A DNA stretch of 64,000 nucleotides from Marthasterias glacialis (lineage: Eukaryota > Echinodermata > Asteroidea > Forcipulatida > Asteriidae): contig OU452223.1 in the NCBI GenBank assembly GCA_911728455.2, positions 8,392,174-8,456,173 of the forward strand, read 5' to 3'. Shown here one piece after another: positions 40,701 to 55,700 of this stretch. The translations under genes were made by a program, and so were the position numbers. Below the pieces are notes generated by a model. It was not told the origin of the DNA. It saw only the letters and a list, made by a program, of their open reading frames with translations, and searched no databases. Position 1 is the first letter of the stretch, and each line of letters opens with the position of its first letter.

Positions 40701-43700
40701 CCTTGAGCAGGAACAAGATGCTTCTTGCAAGCGGAATGCCTTCATGATGTTAATCCATGTTGATCAAGACCGTGCACTGGACTACCTGAGCACTTGCATT
40801 GATCAGATTCATTCCTTTGGAGACATCCTACAGCTTGTGATTGTAGAGCTGGTTTACAAGGTGTGTACAAATGAGTTAAGAGTAAATGGAATAACCCTCC
40901 CCTTTGTAGATAAGGATTTCCGGATTTTACAGAAATATTTAATAAAGCCCCAGCTCAACATTGGTAAACTGACTGTAAATGCTTCCATTCTTTGCACAAA
41001 TCAAGATATTTATAATAAAACCAACCAGTGAAAATGTCAGCTCGTTCCATTGTTTCGTTTGCGAGAAAATAGTAAAAATGCATTCAGCACTGAGACGAAA
41101 ACTAATTTTTGATCTATGTTTAATTTATTATTGAAAAACGATAACACTCCAAGCAGAAATTTTTTTAAGGAAAGTTTTCTACCATCATTATCTTTTATAC
41201 CATGTAAGATGTATGTAAATCTGTGAACATTTATATTTTTCTTCTTACCAATGTTGAGCTGGGCTTTAAAGGAAACCTTTGCTATGGAGAGTTGTTTTTA
41301 AATTTGGACACAGTTTTAGAAATAAAAGGAAAATGTAGAGATTAGTGAAGATGGCTAGAACAGTGGTGTATGCTAGGTCAGAGTCCTCCAATTGATAGAT
41401 TACGTTGCAGTCAGTATACTTTAAATCAACTGCAAAGGCTTTATGAGTAGTGCAGATGATGATTCTTTTGATGAAGGTCTTCTTGGAGGGCTTGTAACTT
41501 TGAAAACAAAAAGGTTATCTGGAAGAGAGGTAGATGATCAGAAATATCAGCATATCAAATTCCAGGAATGTCGTTATTAGTAAAAAATAATGTCAATTAG
41601 AGTTGCAGAGTGAGGTGTGATGGGAGTGTGGTGTGGTTTGTCGATCAAGGAGTCCATAATTTGTTTCCTTAGATTTTTACAGGAAATAGTAGGTTTCACA
41701 TACATGTAATTACAAACAAGGTCTCCTTTGTTTCCTTTGGGACATCTGACTGCAGGTGACAAAATTGTTGTCAGTTTTCCAACATCTTCAGTAATGAAAA
41801 ACAAAGGAAAAAGTACCAAAGAGCAAACAATTGGTATTTTTTAGAAGAGTATACAGTTGGTGTTCATTAGAAGAGTATATAGTTGGTGTTCTTTAGCAGA
41901 TTTTTATACATTGATTGTCATTGTGTATTATTACCTGTAGGTGTGTCACACCAATCCATCAGAGAGAGCTAGATTCATCCGATGTATCTATAACCTTCTT
42001 CAATCATCAAGTCCTGCTGTACGTTATGAAGCTGCTGGAACCCTTGTTACGCTCTCCAGTGCACCTACAGCAATTAAGGTCTGTGTTTGCGCTTGTATAC
42101 TTTGGTCATTTACAAGAATGGTACATGTTAAACTTTATATAAATGTATTCACACTCTACAAGAATCAAAGATTTTTTACGTCAACTGCTTTCCTGTAAAG
42201 TCAGGTTTTACAACTTTATTTTAAAAAAATGTCCTCTCTAAATCAGAGTGAAAGATAAGATATTGATTGACTTTCTGAATCGTCTGCATAGTTCACTGAT
42301 GAAGGTTTCATTGTAAAGCCGCTTTCGCATTGGATTAATACTTAACCGAGACCTTGGGTAACCTCCAATGGGTAAATCTTACCGGTGTCCACACTTGGAT
42401 TATTTGACGTGGGTAAACTAACCGAGACGATGGTGAAACAAACCAAATGAGGCGTCAGCGTCGACTAAGAGCTGCGTCACATGTCAATTAAACCATCGCG
42501 TGACCAACTATAAACTAGCCTTTGCGTGTGCGAACTGGATGTGGTATTTTACTGATCAGTTTTACCGGGATGATGCATCCGCACTGGACTTTTTGGCTCG
42601 GTTAGTTTGACCACGTTAGTTTACCGAGGCAGAAAGTGGAAATTTTCTGGGGCTGTTTGCACTGGACTTGAAATGGTCAAGTTACCCATTTGCTCGGTTA
42701 GTTTTACCCCCTCCCCCCCCAAAAAAAAAAGAAAGTCCAATGCACACACGGCTGAAGACTCCTTTCTAACAAATTTTACTTTGTGATATGCTTTTGTGTT
42801 TAAAAAAAGTAGTTTGGTTTTTAGTTGCCCTTTCCCTCTGAAAGAAAGAAGAAAGACAAATAAAGCAAAACATAAGTTCCAGTTAGGAAATTATAAAGGA
42901 TTGACACAATGCCCAACAAAAACCTGATATGAAAGTATGTTTTAGGCTTAATTTCATGATAAGTGATTGCAGATACAATTTGTGTTCATTTTCAGGCAGC
43001 AGCATCTTGTTATATCGACCTCATCATTAAGGAGAGTGACAACAACGTCAAACTCATCGTACTGGATCGCCTCATTGCTCTCAAGGAAGACCCTGCCCAT
43101 GAGAAAGTTCTTCAGGTTAAAACATCTCATTGATAATAAGAAAATACTTTGTGCTTCCCTCCACTAAGACACTGACTCCATGTTTCTTGGAGATGCTTGT
43201 TGGGAAACAACGATGACATTTGGGATCTCATGTTTTGCTATAAATATCAACGACAGAATTTGAATTCCTTAAACCATCACAATTTATGCAAACCATGCTC
43301 CCAAAAACAGCCTTGCCAGCTTAATTAGTTTGGCTTATAGTTATTTGAATCACATGTGCAAAACACATGAAATAGACTAATCCATTAAGCCCCGCCTCTT
43401 ACGTGTTGACCAATCACAGCCTTGGCTACGCCACCGAAAGTCTGACAAAAGTCCGACACGATAAAATCCTATTGGAAAAATGTAAACGTGTGCGTGAAGA
43501 GACGCATATTGTGCTGCCCACGTGTATAGTGGTGATGTAGCCAATGCTGTGATTGGTCAATATATTAGGGGGCGGGGCTTAATGGATCAGACTATTGTCT
43601 TATTGGGTGGTGACTTTCACAAATTGTGTTACACAATATAGAATACACAATGCGTAATTCAAAGACAGAATAATAAGCAATACTAGATGCTTTCTCAAAT

Positions 43701-46700
43701 TCTTTACTTGTAATGATCATACTATCAATTTGATGAAGCTTTTTTCCTGAAAGTTGTGTAGTAGAAAGGACACACATGTAAGAAACCCAACAAACTTATA
43801 CAGGCTGCAAAACTCATTCTTGACTTTGGTCTGTTTGATACTAGGATCTTGTAATGGACATCCTGCGTGTTATCTCTGCCTCTGATCTGGAAGTTCGTCG
43901 GAAGACCTTGGACCTAGCTATGGATCTGGTGTCATCTAGGAACGTAGAGGAGGTATTACAAATTAAATCATATTTTTTAATTGATTAAACAGAATAGTGG
44001 TATGTTATTTATTTAGGGAATAACAGTGTGAGTACCCGGTCTTCACTGCGTGGGAATGACCTTGGTTGGAGGCTGGCTGCTGTTTATGGACCGAGCCGAA
44101 GGCGAGGTCCATTAACAGCGACCATCCACCAACCAAGGTCATTACCACACAGTGATGACCGGGTCCTCACACTGTTATTGCCATTAATAAATACCTTTTA
44201 ACGAAAAAAGGCGGTTAAAATCATCAGAATTTGTGATTTTTCATTTGCTGATATTTTCTATTTATGTTCAAAGGCCCTTGTTTAGGCTGTTCAATTTTTG
44301 CATCCATGGAACCTAATCTCTTACACATAATTAACTATGTTTGTTTTCATGAACCAGCTTTGAAAATTAACAGCACCATTTGGTTGGTGTTCGGCTTTAT
44401 GCTTTGCATTATGTTGGTTTCATATTCGTACTAGCTACATTAAATTGATAGATTGTCTGCGCATTCAAGCATATGCGCAAGGTATGTGCGTGCACACTGC
44501 GGCAACTTCTCTTGCAAAAATAGAAAAACAAAAAAGTGCACAAAAAAAAGTTGATTTGATAGTTCCAAGCACAACATGCACAGTGTAAACAGAATTTACA
44601 CAACAATATGCTTGTTTAGGGGCCATTTATTTGCTAGGTCACAGAGTCGCTCTTTATATCACATGTTAATACACCCCCACGTGACCAGTCTTTAACCAGA
44701 GTGCATAAACTCTCCGAGGTATTATTTAATTTTTTATATAATAAGCAAGAAAGCAGTCATAAAAAATGTGAATTTGATTATAGTTTGGCTGTTTCTCCTA
44801 AGCAAAACATTTGTTTGCTAAAGCAAGTTTGTATGCTAGTTTTTTTATTGTTCAAAAGGAAATTTACCCAGTCAGTTTCCCTTGTGGTTTATTGCTTGAT
44901 ATTTAAAAATCAAAAGTGGCATCACCCTTAGGGTTATCCATAGAGCTAGCTCTATGGTTGTATCGTATAATGGGGTGTGATCACTGGCTACAATGCAGTA
45001 ACCGGTTGAATGGCTTCTGACTGACATCCCCCCAATAAAGATAGTGATAAAATAGAGAGGTGCCAACATTAGGGCTGGATAGCTCAGTTGGTAGAGTGTC
45101 TCATGTAGCCGGTGGTCGCACGTTTAAATCCTGCTTCAGTAAGTTTTTCTTTGTTCACCCCAAAGTTATTTTTTTATTGAAGCGGAGTTTAATACTTAAG
45201 ATGCTCTTATTTTGCAGATGGTCCTTGTGATGAAGAAAGAAGTCAGCAAGACACATAACGTTGGGGAACATGAGGACACTGGCAAATACCGTCAGCTTCT
45301 TGTTCGAACCCTGCACTCCTGCAGTGTGAAATTCCCTGATGTTGCTGCTCAAGTCATTCCATTGGTAATGTCAAGCTACAGATCCCTGACCCTATATCTA
45401 CCGATGGGAGACTTTTGAGAGGGTAGCGGGCACCCCCAGTAAGTGGTCCTTTTCTGTTTATGAGAACAATAGAAAAGGACCGCTTACTGGGGCGCCCGCT
45501 AACGTTTCAGAAGTCTCCCTTTGATGATGTTCTGCAACATTTAGTGATGACATAGCTTCTGCATGAATGTGCAAATTGCTTGACTAATTTATCTTCATGA
45601 AATACACATACATAGTATGGCTTTCTTAGTTGATAGACAATTAATTGTCAGTTCAACTTTATCATTTCCACAAGCTTCCCCTTGTACTCCGGTCTTTGCT
45701 GTAATTAACTAAATATATGGCATGTTCTGGCCGAGCGGTCAAGCACCAGACTCAAGCTCTGGTGTTTCTGATCAGCAGAGTGTGGGTTCGAGTCCCAGTC
45801 TTGACACTTGTGTCCTTAAGCAAGACACTTAACCACTATTGCTTCGTCCTTCGGATGGGACGTATAGCAGTATGTCCTGTGTGTTGTGTAATGCATGTAA
45901 AAGAACCCAGATACACTTATCGCTTGGAGAAGGGGTTTTCCCCAGTGTTTTGGCAGTGGCTGGTGAATGCGCCACACTGTAGTACCACTCCTATGCAGTG
46001 GGTAACAATGCCGATGCCAATGTTGCGCAATTGTGTGAATTTCAGTGTGTGAAATTGACATTTTCTCAGTAGAGAAAACAAAACGGACGACCCATTAAAG
46101 AGAATCTTTGTTCTCTTGGCATTGTCAAGTCAGGGTTTCATTGTGCCAGCAGTACCCTCAACTAAAAAAGAATTCTGCAATTCCGCCTAAAGAATCCCGC
46201 CAGGGGACTGGGGGATAAAAAAGAATCCCGGCAGCAACTGGTTAAGTGAATAACGGATATTTGACATACTTTTGTGTGACAGTTGATGGAGTTCCTTAGT
46301 GACACCAATGAGTTAGCAGCAGCTGACGTCCTTGTCTTTGTCCGTGAGGCAATCCAACGCTTTGAGCAACTGAAGCCATTGATTGTCAATAAACTCCTGG
46401 AGGTCTTCCCTTCAATCAGGACTGTCAGGTAACTATTTTCAGGCCATTGAATACTGATGGTTTATCAAATAATATGTTATGTTGTTTTTAGTTTGTACAA
46501 GTGTGGATCTCTCTGAAGGTGCTATCGCTGATATTGTGATTTGCTGATCACTTCATCATAATAAATATTAATGGCTACTTATATAGCACCGGTATCCGAC
46601 AAAACATGCATTCATAGCGCGCTTAGTATCTACAACAAAGAAATTGAAACCAGAGTACATTAAACACAAATAAATACATAATGTAAGTTGGGATCAGATG

Positions 46701-49700
46701 ATCAAACTTCGGCAAAAACAGCATGTCCACTCTCAAGCCTCAGTCGAAAGCTTCCTTGAACAAGTATGCATTCAACTGAGTCTTGAAAACAGACATGCTG
46801 TGTGATGGCCTTATATTAATGGGTAAAGAGTTCTACAGTTTGGGAGCTGAATTTATGAATGTTCTGTCTACCCATTGGGTACTGGTAATCTGTTCCTTGA
46901 GAAGGCCTTTGTCTGATGATCTCAATCCACCGTGAGTGGGGCAATAATGTTCTACAAGATTGTCTAGATGTGTGGGTGTTTGATCATCAGTAAAGAATAC
47001 CAGTTTTATATGAATGCATTCAAAAGTTTTAAGAAACAACTTTTTAACTGGTTCCAAAAGATCTCTAGATGAATTTCATGTCAGATTTACTTATTTATTG
47101 AATATTGAAAAAGCAAATTTAATGTGGTAATTTAACACGCAATCAATGTGTATTTCAGATGTGTATTTTGATCTACATTAATTACAAATTTAGCTTGATG
47201 CATACTAGTTCATTGTAACAGTGGAGGCGAACTCCAGTACTACTATGATCAACCGGTTATCACCCAAGTTGGTTGTAAATAATGTATTTGGGTCATTAAG
47301 CCTTCTCATTTCTGTCTTGTAGGATTCATCGAGCAGCCTTATGGATTCTTGGAGAGTATTGCACGACCTCTGAGGAAATCCAGAGTCTGATGAATGAGAT
47401 ACGTAACTCCCTGGGTGAGATACCCATTGTAGAAGATGAAATGAGGAAAGCTGCAGGAGAAGACACTGAAGGTATTGAACACAACAATCAATGCTTTCCA
47501 AAAGTTGATTTGGAAAGTTCAGAAAAACAAGGCTGAGAAAGTTGTAGCATTGCAAAAAAAAAGAGTCTTTTTTAAGGAAACTACTGTGAAGAGCAGGGTT
47601 GTAGTTACGCCGGTCAGCACTAACCGCACTCAGTTGGGTCAAAGGTCAGATAAGGGTCATGGTAATGTCGTCCAGCATGAAAGAAAAATGAAGTCACTCC
47701 GAACAGCACTCGATTTATGCGCATAATCCTGAATACTGCAAGTTGAATAATTGCCAAACCTTTCTTTTTCATTCACTTCTTACTTGACCAAACCATGATT
47801 AAAACAGTAAAGCATGCATCTTACTGATCTTAATCCAGTCATACTGCACACGTACTACGACAAACTGCACTTGTGTGTATTCTGTCTATGCAGTGTACAT
47901 GACATATGTACAGCACACATACATCATGTACCTGCACGCTTGTATTGAGCACTGGTACTCGGTATTGACACTGGTACGCATATCGAAAACGCTACACCAA
48001 AGGCTCCCACACAGCAGTATTGTTCAGTGAAATCAGCTGTCATTGTGCACATGGGAGAAAGTTTGTTTCTGAATGACTTGCGTTATTGTGTTAATACTTT
48101 GATAACAATGGGAGGCTGTTGAGACGCTGGCGGCACCAGACACAATGGTCCTTTTTGAAATTTCTGAGCACGCACGCACATGCTCAGTCGTACCCCTGTA
48201 GTTGTGAGCATGCGTACTGCTGGTGAGAACTGTGAAAAAGGACCGTCCAAAAGTCTCCCATTGTAAGGTAATCATACTTGATTATTCACGTCACTGGATG
48301 AGAAAAATGTGCATGCATGACATGCATTGTGCTGGAACTACAAAGTTTGCGACCGGCACTCAAATATCTCTAGCTACAATACTGGACAAGAGGTAAATTT
48401 TGGATGGAGTAGGTGTTTGTGAATGGAGGAGTGGATTATAATGTTATAGCCAACTTTTCACAGATAAATACAATTTATTTATGATACACAACTCTACAGA
48501 AACCAAACTGATGCTTATCTCCATAACAGACTGGTAGTTTTCAATCATTGTTGAAGTTACTAGACACAGATCAACGTTTTTTTTTAACAGAGGAGACCGT
48601 CATCATCTCAAGTCAGAAGCGTCAGTTGACTGAGATGGGAACGTATGCCACACAAAGTGCCCTCAGTGCAACAACACCCAAGAAAGATGCTGAAACCAGG
48701 TACGGCAGCATTTGTTTAACTATAGACTAATCCGAGCAGCCCGCCACAGCTATGCTGATTGGTACATATGCTGATTGGTACATATGCATTGCTGATAGGC
48801 TATTGTCTTGTCGCGCAAGTACTGCGGCCATAGCAGCGGTGGTGTAAACCACCATGAAGGAGCGCTGCTTGGAGTAGAGGATTGCATGTTTAATACCTTG
48901 GGCCAAATTTTTAGTGCTGCATATGGTAAGCAAATTTTCGTGCTATCTATAGCAGAAAAAATCTGCTTAAGCGTAAGCGTATTTCACAGGTCAGTGAGAA
49001 AATTAGCTTGCACGTTCACCATGAATTTGCATTGTTACGTCATTCATTTTCCTACAGTAAGCACCGGAAGGTTAGCCTGGCTTTTTGTGTGCTTACGGTT
49101 AGCAGGGCCATGAATTGGAAACCGCACAGTAAGCACAAAATCAGCCGTTAAGCAGCTCTATGAAATTGGGCCTAGACTGCTGTTGACTTACAAAGAGTGG
49201 AAAATACATCCTGATCTCAATTAGAACTGTACTATTTTATCCCCAGCTATCATATTATCCCAATATAATATTTGTTTGCTTTTCCTGTGTTCAGGCCTCC
49301 TTTACGTAGTTTTCTTATGGATGGTGAATTCTTTGTTGGAGCCTCCTTAGCTACAGTGTTAACCAAGCTGGCGCTACGATTCATTGAGCTCAACAAAGAC
49401 ATGAAGAAACAAAATGTACGTATCAGGAAAGATGGTGAATACAGGACATTGTTGTACTCTTAAAAGTCAGTTTTGTTTGATTTGCAATAGCATTATCGAG
49501 ACCAATTTAAGTAGTAATTACTAGCATGAGTGTTCAGTGTTGTTAATTTGTTGAGTAACTTTGTTGCGTACTTTGATTTTAGGCATTCCTAGCTGAGGCT
49601 ATGCTTATCATGGCAACTGTCATCCACCTTGGAAAGTCTGGACTTGCCAAAAAAGTAAGTTAAAGTTGAAATGCTATGTAAAAGATCTCTGAAATTTCTT

Positions 49701-52700
49701 AACTAATAAATCTGCAGTTTAACAACTTGAATGTGAAATCTAAAATTTTAAGTAGTAATATCGCAATATTTAAAGAAATCAAGAAACCCAATGGAAGTTT
49801 TAAAGTTTGCAAAACAGTAATTCTTTTTACAAAAGCTACAAAAGTTACTAATGGAAGTTACACATCTTTAGATGGTTATGATTGACAATCCATGAGTTGA
49901 CCTTGCACTGTACATGGCTTCCTAATGAGCAAATGTCGCACTTTGCCAACCACAGTAGGCCACAACACAGTGCTTGGTAAACATCAGGAACCTAATTCAC
50001 ATATTGATCACAAGCCTGTGTGTTACACAGTGGACGAAAAATTGCGTTTCAATTGTCAATTTTTTTACAATGAGCAAGTTCAGTCATGAAGTAACTATGG
50101 GGCCTCATCTGTGCAACTGATAGTCTGCAGAGGGATATTTTCAAGTCTGCTTGATCATAGCTCATTGGTGCCCAATTTTTGTGCCACGCAAAAAGTTTTA
50201 AGTGGTTTAACAGAAATAAGTGAACTTGCATTTCATGATAACTGTAATAATAATAATAATAACACGCAGTTCTTATATAGTGCTTTATCACACCCTATGG
50301 GTGTCTCAAAGCGCTTAGTATTTTTTCCTGCAAGGTATGATGAGTTACATTTTTGATAAGTTACGCAAATTGAAGTATAGTGTCATACAGTCATTGACTT
50401 CAACTATCTATTACATATTGCTTTTAAGTTTGAGTGGACTTTGACAGTCAATCAAATAGCTATCTCATGAACACTTTGTTGATGCTAGGCCTTGAAACTG
50501 TTCTGACAGTTCATTTCGTAATATTAGTTGTATTGACTAATGCATTAATCCTAAATTACTTGACCATTAAAATGGATTGACATAAAGAGATTTGTATATG
50601 ATATCAGAACATTACAGATGATGATTTGGACCGTATTGCAACATGTCTTCGAGTCCTTGCTGAACGCCATTCCCTGATGTCAGAGATTTTCAGTCAGGAA
50701 TGTCGCAACTCCTTGCAAACTCTGATTCTAACTAAACAGGCTGAGGAGAAGGAGCAACAGAAGGTGAGACTCCCAAACGTTTTTGTTTTGAGATATTCGC
50801 ATATGAAGCCGCTTTCTTTTTGAAAGCTGTGATATGCCCAAACTAAAAACATTATTTACTGTTTTAAATGCATTCAATTTTTAAAATGTTAAATCTTTCT
50901 AAAATCTTCATTAGTGTGATATTAGGCGTTTGAAAGTTGCATAATAATTAGCCAAAGATAAATGTCTCTTTTTGAAAACACAAAGTGGGATAATTGGTGT
51001 TTTGCGTTTTCACAGAGATATGCACAAACTCCAATAGCAAAAGATAAGTGGCTGTTCGTGAAAATGAAAATATGCGCTGCCAACATTTTGGCCCTTATTT
51101 GTGGCTGTTCGTGAAAATGCAAAGTCAAGTTTACCTATTTTTCAACCTTGGTTGGTGGCTGGCCGCTGTTAATGGACCTCGCCTTTGGCTCGGTCCATTA
51201 TACATGGTTGTACCCGCAAGTTGAGTTTACTAGTTATAGTTTCATATTAACTCCAGTTTATCTTTGAAGTACATGTATTTCAAACTCTAAATGAAGGATT
51301 ACATGGAGTCTTTACAAAGCTCTACTTAAGTTATTGTCCAGCTAAAGAAGGTAAACTGTTGAAATCACATTTGTTCTGTGTAGGGATCTGACAAGAAACA
51401 AGTCTCGGTGCAAGCAGATGATCCAATTAATTTCCTTCAGCTGATTGCCAAGGCAGACAATGGAAGTACAGAGGTATGGATTATTCATTATATTTTTAGT
51501 TTTAGGAATGAGTTTTGGAGCAGTAAATTGGATTTTCTCTTTACTTCTCCTTCATGTAGAGTTCAGGGATGAGATTCTTCCGACTTTTGTTGGAAATCCA
51601 ACCTTGCAATTATGAAAAGCCGACTTGAAATTTCTTATCCGACTTTCCACCTTGGCGGTTTCATTTTAGAAATCCAACTTCTGTAATTTGTTTGACTGAA
51701 AAATGTAACATCGAAGTATAATGTCTTAATAAATGGTCGGAATACGGGGGTGAAACCGAACTATTGCGATCACACGATGTTCACATCATTTCCAATAAGT
51801 AGGTTGGTAGTCTTCGTTATCTCGCTACAAGCAAAGGCCGGCAAGAACAATTGAACGCTAGCTGGCTCGTAACAACGCAATAGATACGCCCTCTATGGTG
51901 AAATCTAATAGTCCATCAAACGATAACATTAAAAACAAACTTGTAAACGACTTGATAACTGAGACTATTTATGAGCTTCATGTCCCATCTGAAGGACACA
52001 GCAATAATGGTTAAGTGTCTTGCTTAAGGTCACAAGTGTCACGACCGGGACTGAAACCCACACTCTGCTTAGTACACTCTCACTTTGTGAATATGGTGAT
52101 GAAATGTAGTCTTTGCTTTATTCATTAAGGTTTTATGTGTGCAATAATGCAACATTTTGTATAAACAGAGGTAACCTGATTCGACCTTGCTTTCTGTTCA
52201 AACCAAAAGTTCAATTGATCAAGCTTTATTTATGATTTTGTCAGTTAGTCAATTTAACAAAACTTTTTGGGTTAACATTTGATATTTGCAAACACCTAGT
52301 GTTTGTGATGTCACAAACACTGAATTTCTAGTACTATTTATATATATTTTATGTTGACAGGACCAGTTGACTATGAGTCTATCTCTTGCAACTATGGGGG
52401 CCTCTGCCAAAAAGGAATTACATGATATCAGTGCATCCAAGTTGAGTAAGGTAAGATATAAAGATTTCAAGGTGCAACTTTCAATATATTATATTTGAGA
52501 AGTGTCCAAGGTTGCTGTTGAACCCTGTGTGACACCCTTCTGTTGTGATTTTGGGTTTTGCAATGTTGATAGATTTCTCTTTGTATGGGACAAGACTGGT
52601 TAAACAGTGCTGAGAACTGATTTCATGAAGAATTATGTTTGATTACACTTATTGTAGAAGGATTGTAAGCTTTGTAATTGACAGTTAATGCTGGTCAAAA

Positions 52701-55700
52701 AATTTCTTTTTTTGTTCGTAGGGTCACAGCTTATACAAATAATTCAGCTAATATTCAGCTAAAACACAAATAATATTTCTTTATCCCCGATGCAAAAATT
52801 AGCATGTATTATAATGGTTGAGGTACCCACTGCTGATAGGATTCAAACTGCCTGTAGCTGCTGGGGCAATCTCGGTAGTCTAGTTGGTAAGACATCTGCT
52901 CTAGAATTGGCCCGGGTCGTGGGTTTGAATCCCACCCGAGGAATATGCCTGTGGGTATTTTTTTTCACAGGACTCGGGGGGGGGGGGAACACTGAGTATA
53001 CAGTGCTTAACACACATCAGTGTATGGGTAGAAAAACACAAATATTATTCTGTATCCCTGATGCAAAAATTAACATCTATTATAATGGTTGCAGTACTTG
53101 CTGCTAATAGGATTCGAACTGCTGGTGGGGCAATCTCGGTAGTCTAGTTGGTAAGACATCTGTTCTAGAATGGCAGGGGTCGTGGGATCGAATCCCCCCC
53201 CCCCCCCCCCCCCCCCCGAGGAATATGCCTGTGGATATTTTTTTTCACAGGACTGGGGGGAGGAAGCACTGAGTATACAGTGCTTAACACACATCAGTGT
53301 ATGGGTAGAAAAAACACAAATAATATTCTTTATTCCGATGTAAAAATTAACATCTATTATATTATTCAGCTACTTAGCATAAGATCACATTGTTTTGTTT
53401 GTTTGTACTTGATCCTCAGGTAACCCAACTTACCGGTTTCTCTGATCCAGTGTATGCAGAAGCTTACATTAACATCAATCAGTATGACATTGTGCTAGAT
53501 GTACTGGTTGTCAACCAAACTGCTGATACACTTCAAGCTTGCTCATTGGAACTGGCTACTCTGGGTAGGTACAGCCATTAGTACTGGTTTGGTAATTCAG
53601 TCTTCTCATGCTGATCCTGTTTTCACTAAATGGCAGTGGGTGAGGGCGAAATCCTTGTGCCCAAAAAACAGGTGCCTTGGGTGGATGGAACTCGTTAGCC
53701 TTGGGTGGCTGTCGACCCATGAGAAGGACAACTCAGATTTCAAACCTGGATGGGCGAAGCTCATAAGCCTAGGTCTGTAATCCACTTGGGAGAAGGACAA
53801 CTCAGATTTCAAACCTGGGTGGGCAATCCTCACAATATTGACATTCCTGGTGTTGCAAAATGTAATTTTTTCATATTCCAAGATCTATTGCTACTCAGAC
53901 TTTTTTTCAATTCAATTCACTGTGACATGTATTTCCATACTGGTGTAGAGAAAAAGAAATACAAACATAAAACAGTAAACAACTATAGTACCATTTTTTA
54001 AACAAAGTTAACCAAGAAATAATCGAAGTAACAGCATAGTAACTTTAGTAAAGGACACACCAATATGGGGACATTTTCAGAAGCCTTGTGAAGGCTTGTT
54101 TTGAAATGCCTGTTGACAAAAACAAACTTTACAGAAAAACAACAAAAGTAGGCAACAAACAACAATTTAACTTAATGGGGAATACGTTCAATGAGAAAAC
54201 AAAAGGTAATAATAAAGATAATAATGAAATAATGACAAGAACAAATTATGCAGGAAGACAACTTGAGTATTGAAACCCCCCCTCGTTCGACAAGCGATCT
54301 GCTTTCCCTGATCAGTTAATTAGGGCCCTAGACATACTTGCCAACCGTGCCAATTTAATTGGAATTGTTCAAATTGTTTAAAATCGGGTTTCCATATTTG
54401 AAAACGGGAACAGAAAGTAATAAACAAGAGGGCGCTATTTTACTGACAATTGGAGAAAAATTTACAAAAGAGGGCACTGTTTATTTAAGGTTGATATATC
54501 TACAGAGTCGCGCTTGTTGGTAACCTCTTCTACCAGTCGCAGTCTACTGTTAAGATAGTTTGGGCATCGGAAGAGAAAAAGTATTTTGTATGAAGGCACT
54601 TTTTGCATTATCGGAATAATGTTTGAAAACATCTGCAGTAGCAAGGACAGGGCCCTTTTAAAGAGCAGAAAATATATGAACATTTTGCTTGCACTGCAGA
54701 AAGAAAGCAAAACTGATCACAATCACTTTCGAGACTTATTGTTTTGGCTGATAACCTGTTTTTGATTTAAATTAAAACTTTATTTTCTCAGCATTCAGCA
54801 TGTAAGTTGGCCCAGGAAGTTTATTCTCAAAGTGACTTGGATACTTTTGTACAAAAGGCAATATAATCATGAATTTTTGTACTATACTGTTTAAACAATC
54901 TTACACTCGACTTCATCTGGCACTCCAGAGTCGCACCAAACCAAATTATTGAAATAAGTACATGAAAAGTTCGGCGTCTGAAACAGTTAGGAGCGAGTAG
55001 ACGCGCTAGAAGTCTAAAGATCGACTGTTGCAGTTGGTCGCAACGACTCTGGAGTGTGTTGGGTTCAGACGTTGATCTTGTCATGAGCCGAACCTACTGC
55101 AAACTTCTGTTAATTAAGTTCGCCTGTCTGAAACCAAAATCTAGAGTTGCTCCTAATTTATTTGGTTTGGCGCAACTCTGGAGCGCCGGTCTGAAAAGGG
55201 TGTTAATAGTGTAGCAGTTTATCTCCAAGTTTTATTTTTCTTAACAGGGGATTTGAAACTTGTGGAGAAGCCTCAGCCATTGACGCTTGCACCTCATGAT
55301 TTCTGCAACATCAAGGCAAATGTCAAAGTAGCTTCTACAGAGAATGGAATAATCTTTGGAAACATCGGTAAGGGTAATAAGCTGCCTAATACGCTACTAT
55401 GTCAAATACTTTGGAATCTCTCTGGAATCATTAAAGTGTTCATTCATTGAATTTTTTTCGCCAAATTCCATTATCAACTATTGAATATGCGAACTTACAT
55501 TTTATTTGGAAGGAAAAATTTAAATGCTTTCATTTTATACAATATTATTCTGATTTCAAAGGTTTAAAAGAAAATGGTTTTTGTGAGATTTACAACACTA
55601 GGAACTGAGCATTTTAAGATAATTGGATATACAATGCATGATATTTTGGGGGGTTTCGGCCCTCAGTCGAAACCACATTAGTTTTCATCAAGATTTGTTT

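Noticed and set aside
41577-41819. Minus-strand frame of 80 codons in COPB1 intron 4
   Set aside because: No homology, no splice signals, AT-rich intron sequence.
45073-45145. Functional tRNA gene
   Set aside because: Box A is good but box B is decayed and the acceptor stem does not pair.
45722-45805. Functional leucine or serine tRNA gene
   Set aside because: Followed directly by a conserved SINE body that recurs, inverted, near 52000; it is a SINE head.
46556-47080. Possible retroelement remnant in COPB1 intron 9
   Set aside because: Words such as AGAGTTCTACAGTTTGGGAG and a SINE-tail-like start look repeat-derived, but no family, border or second copy could be shown.
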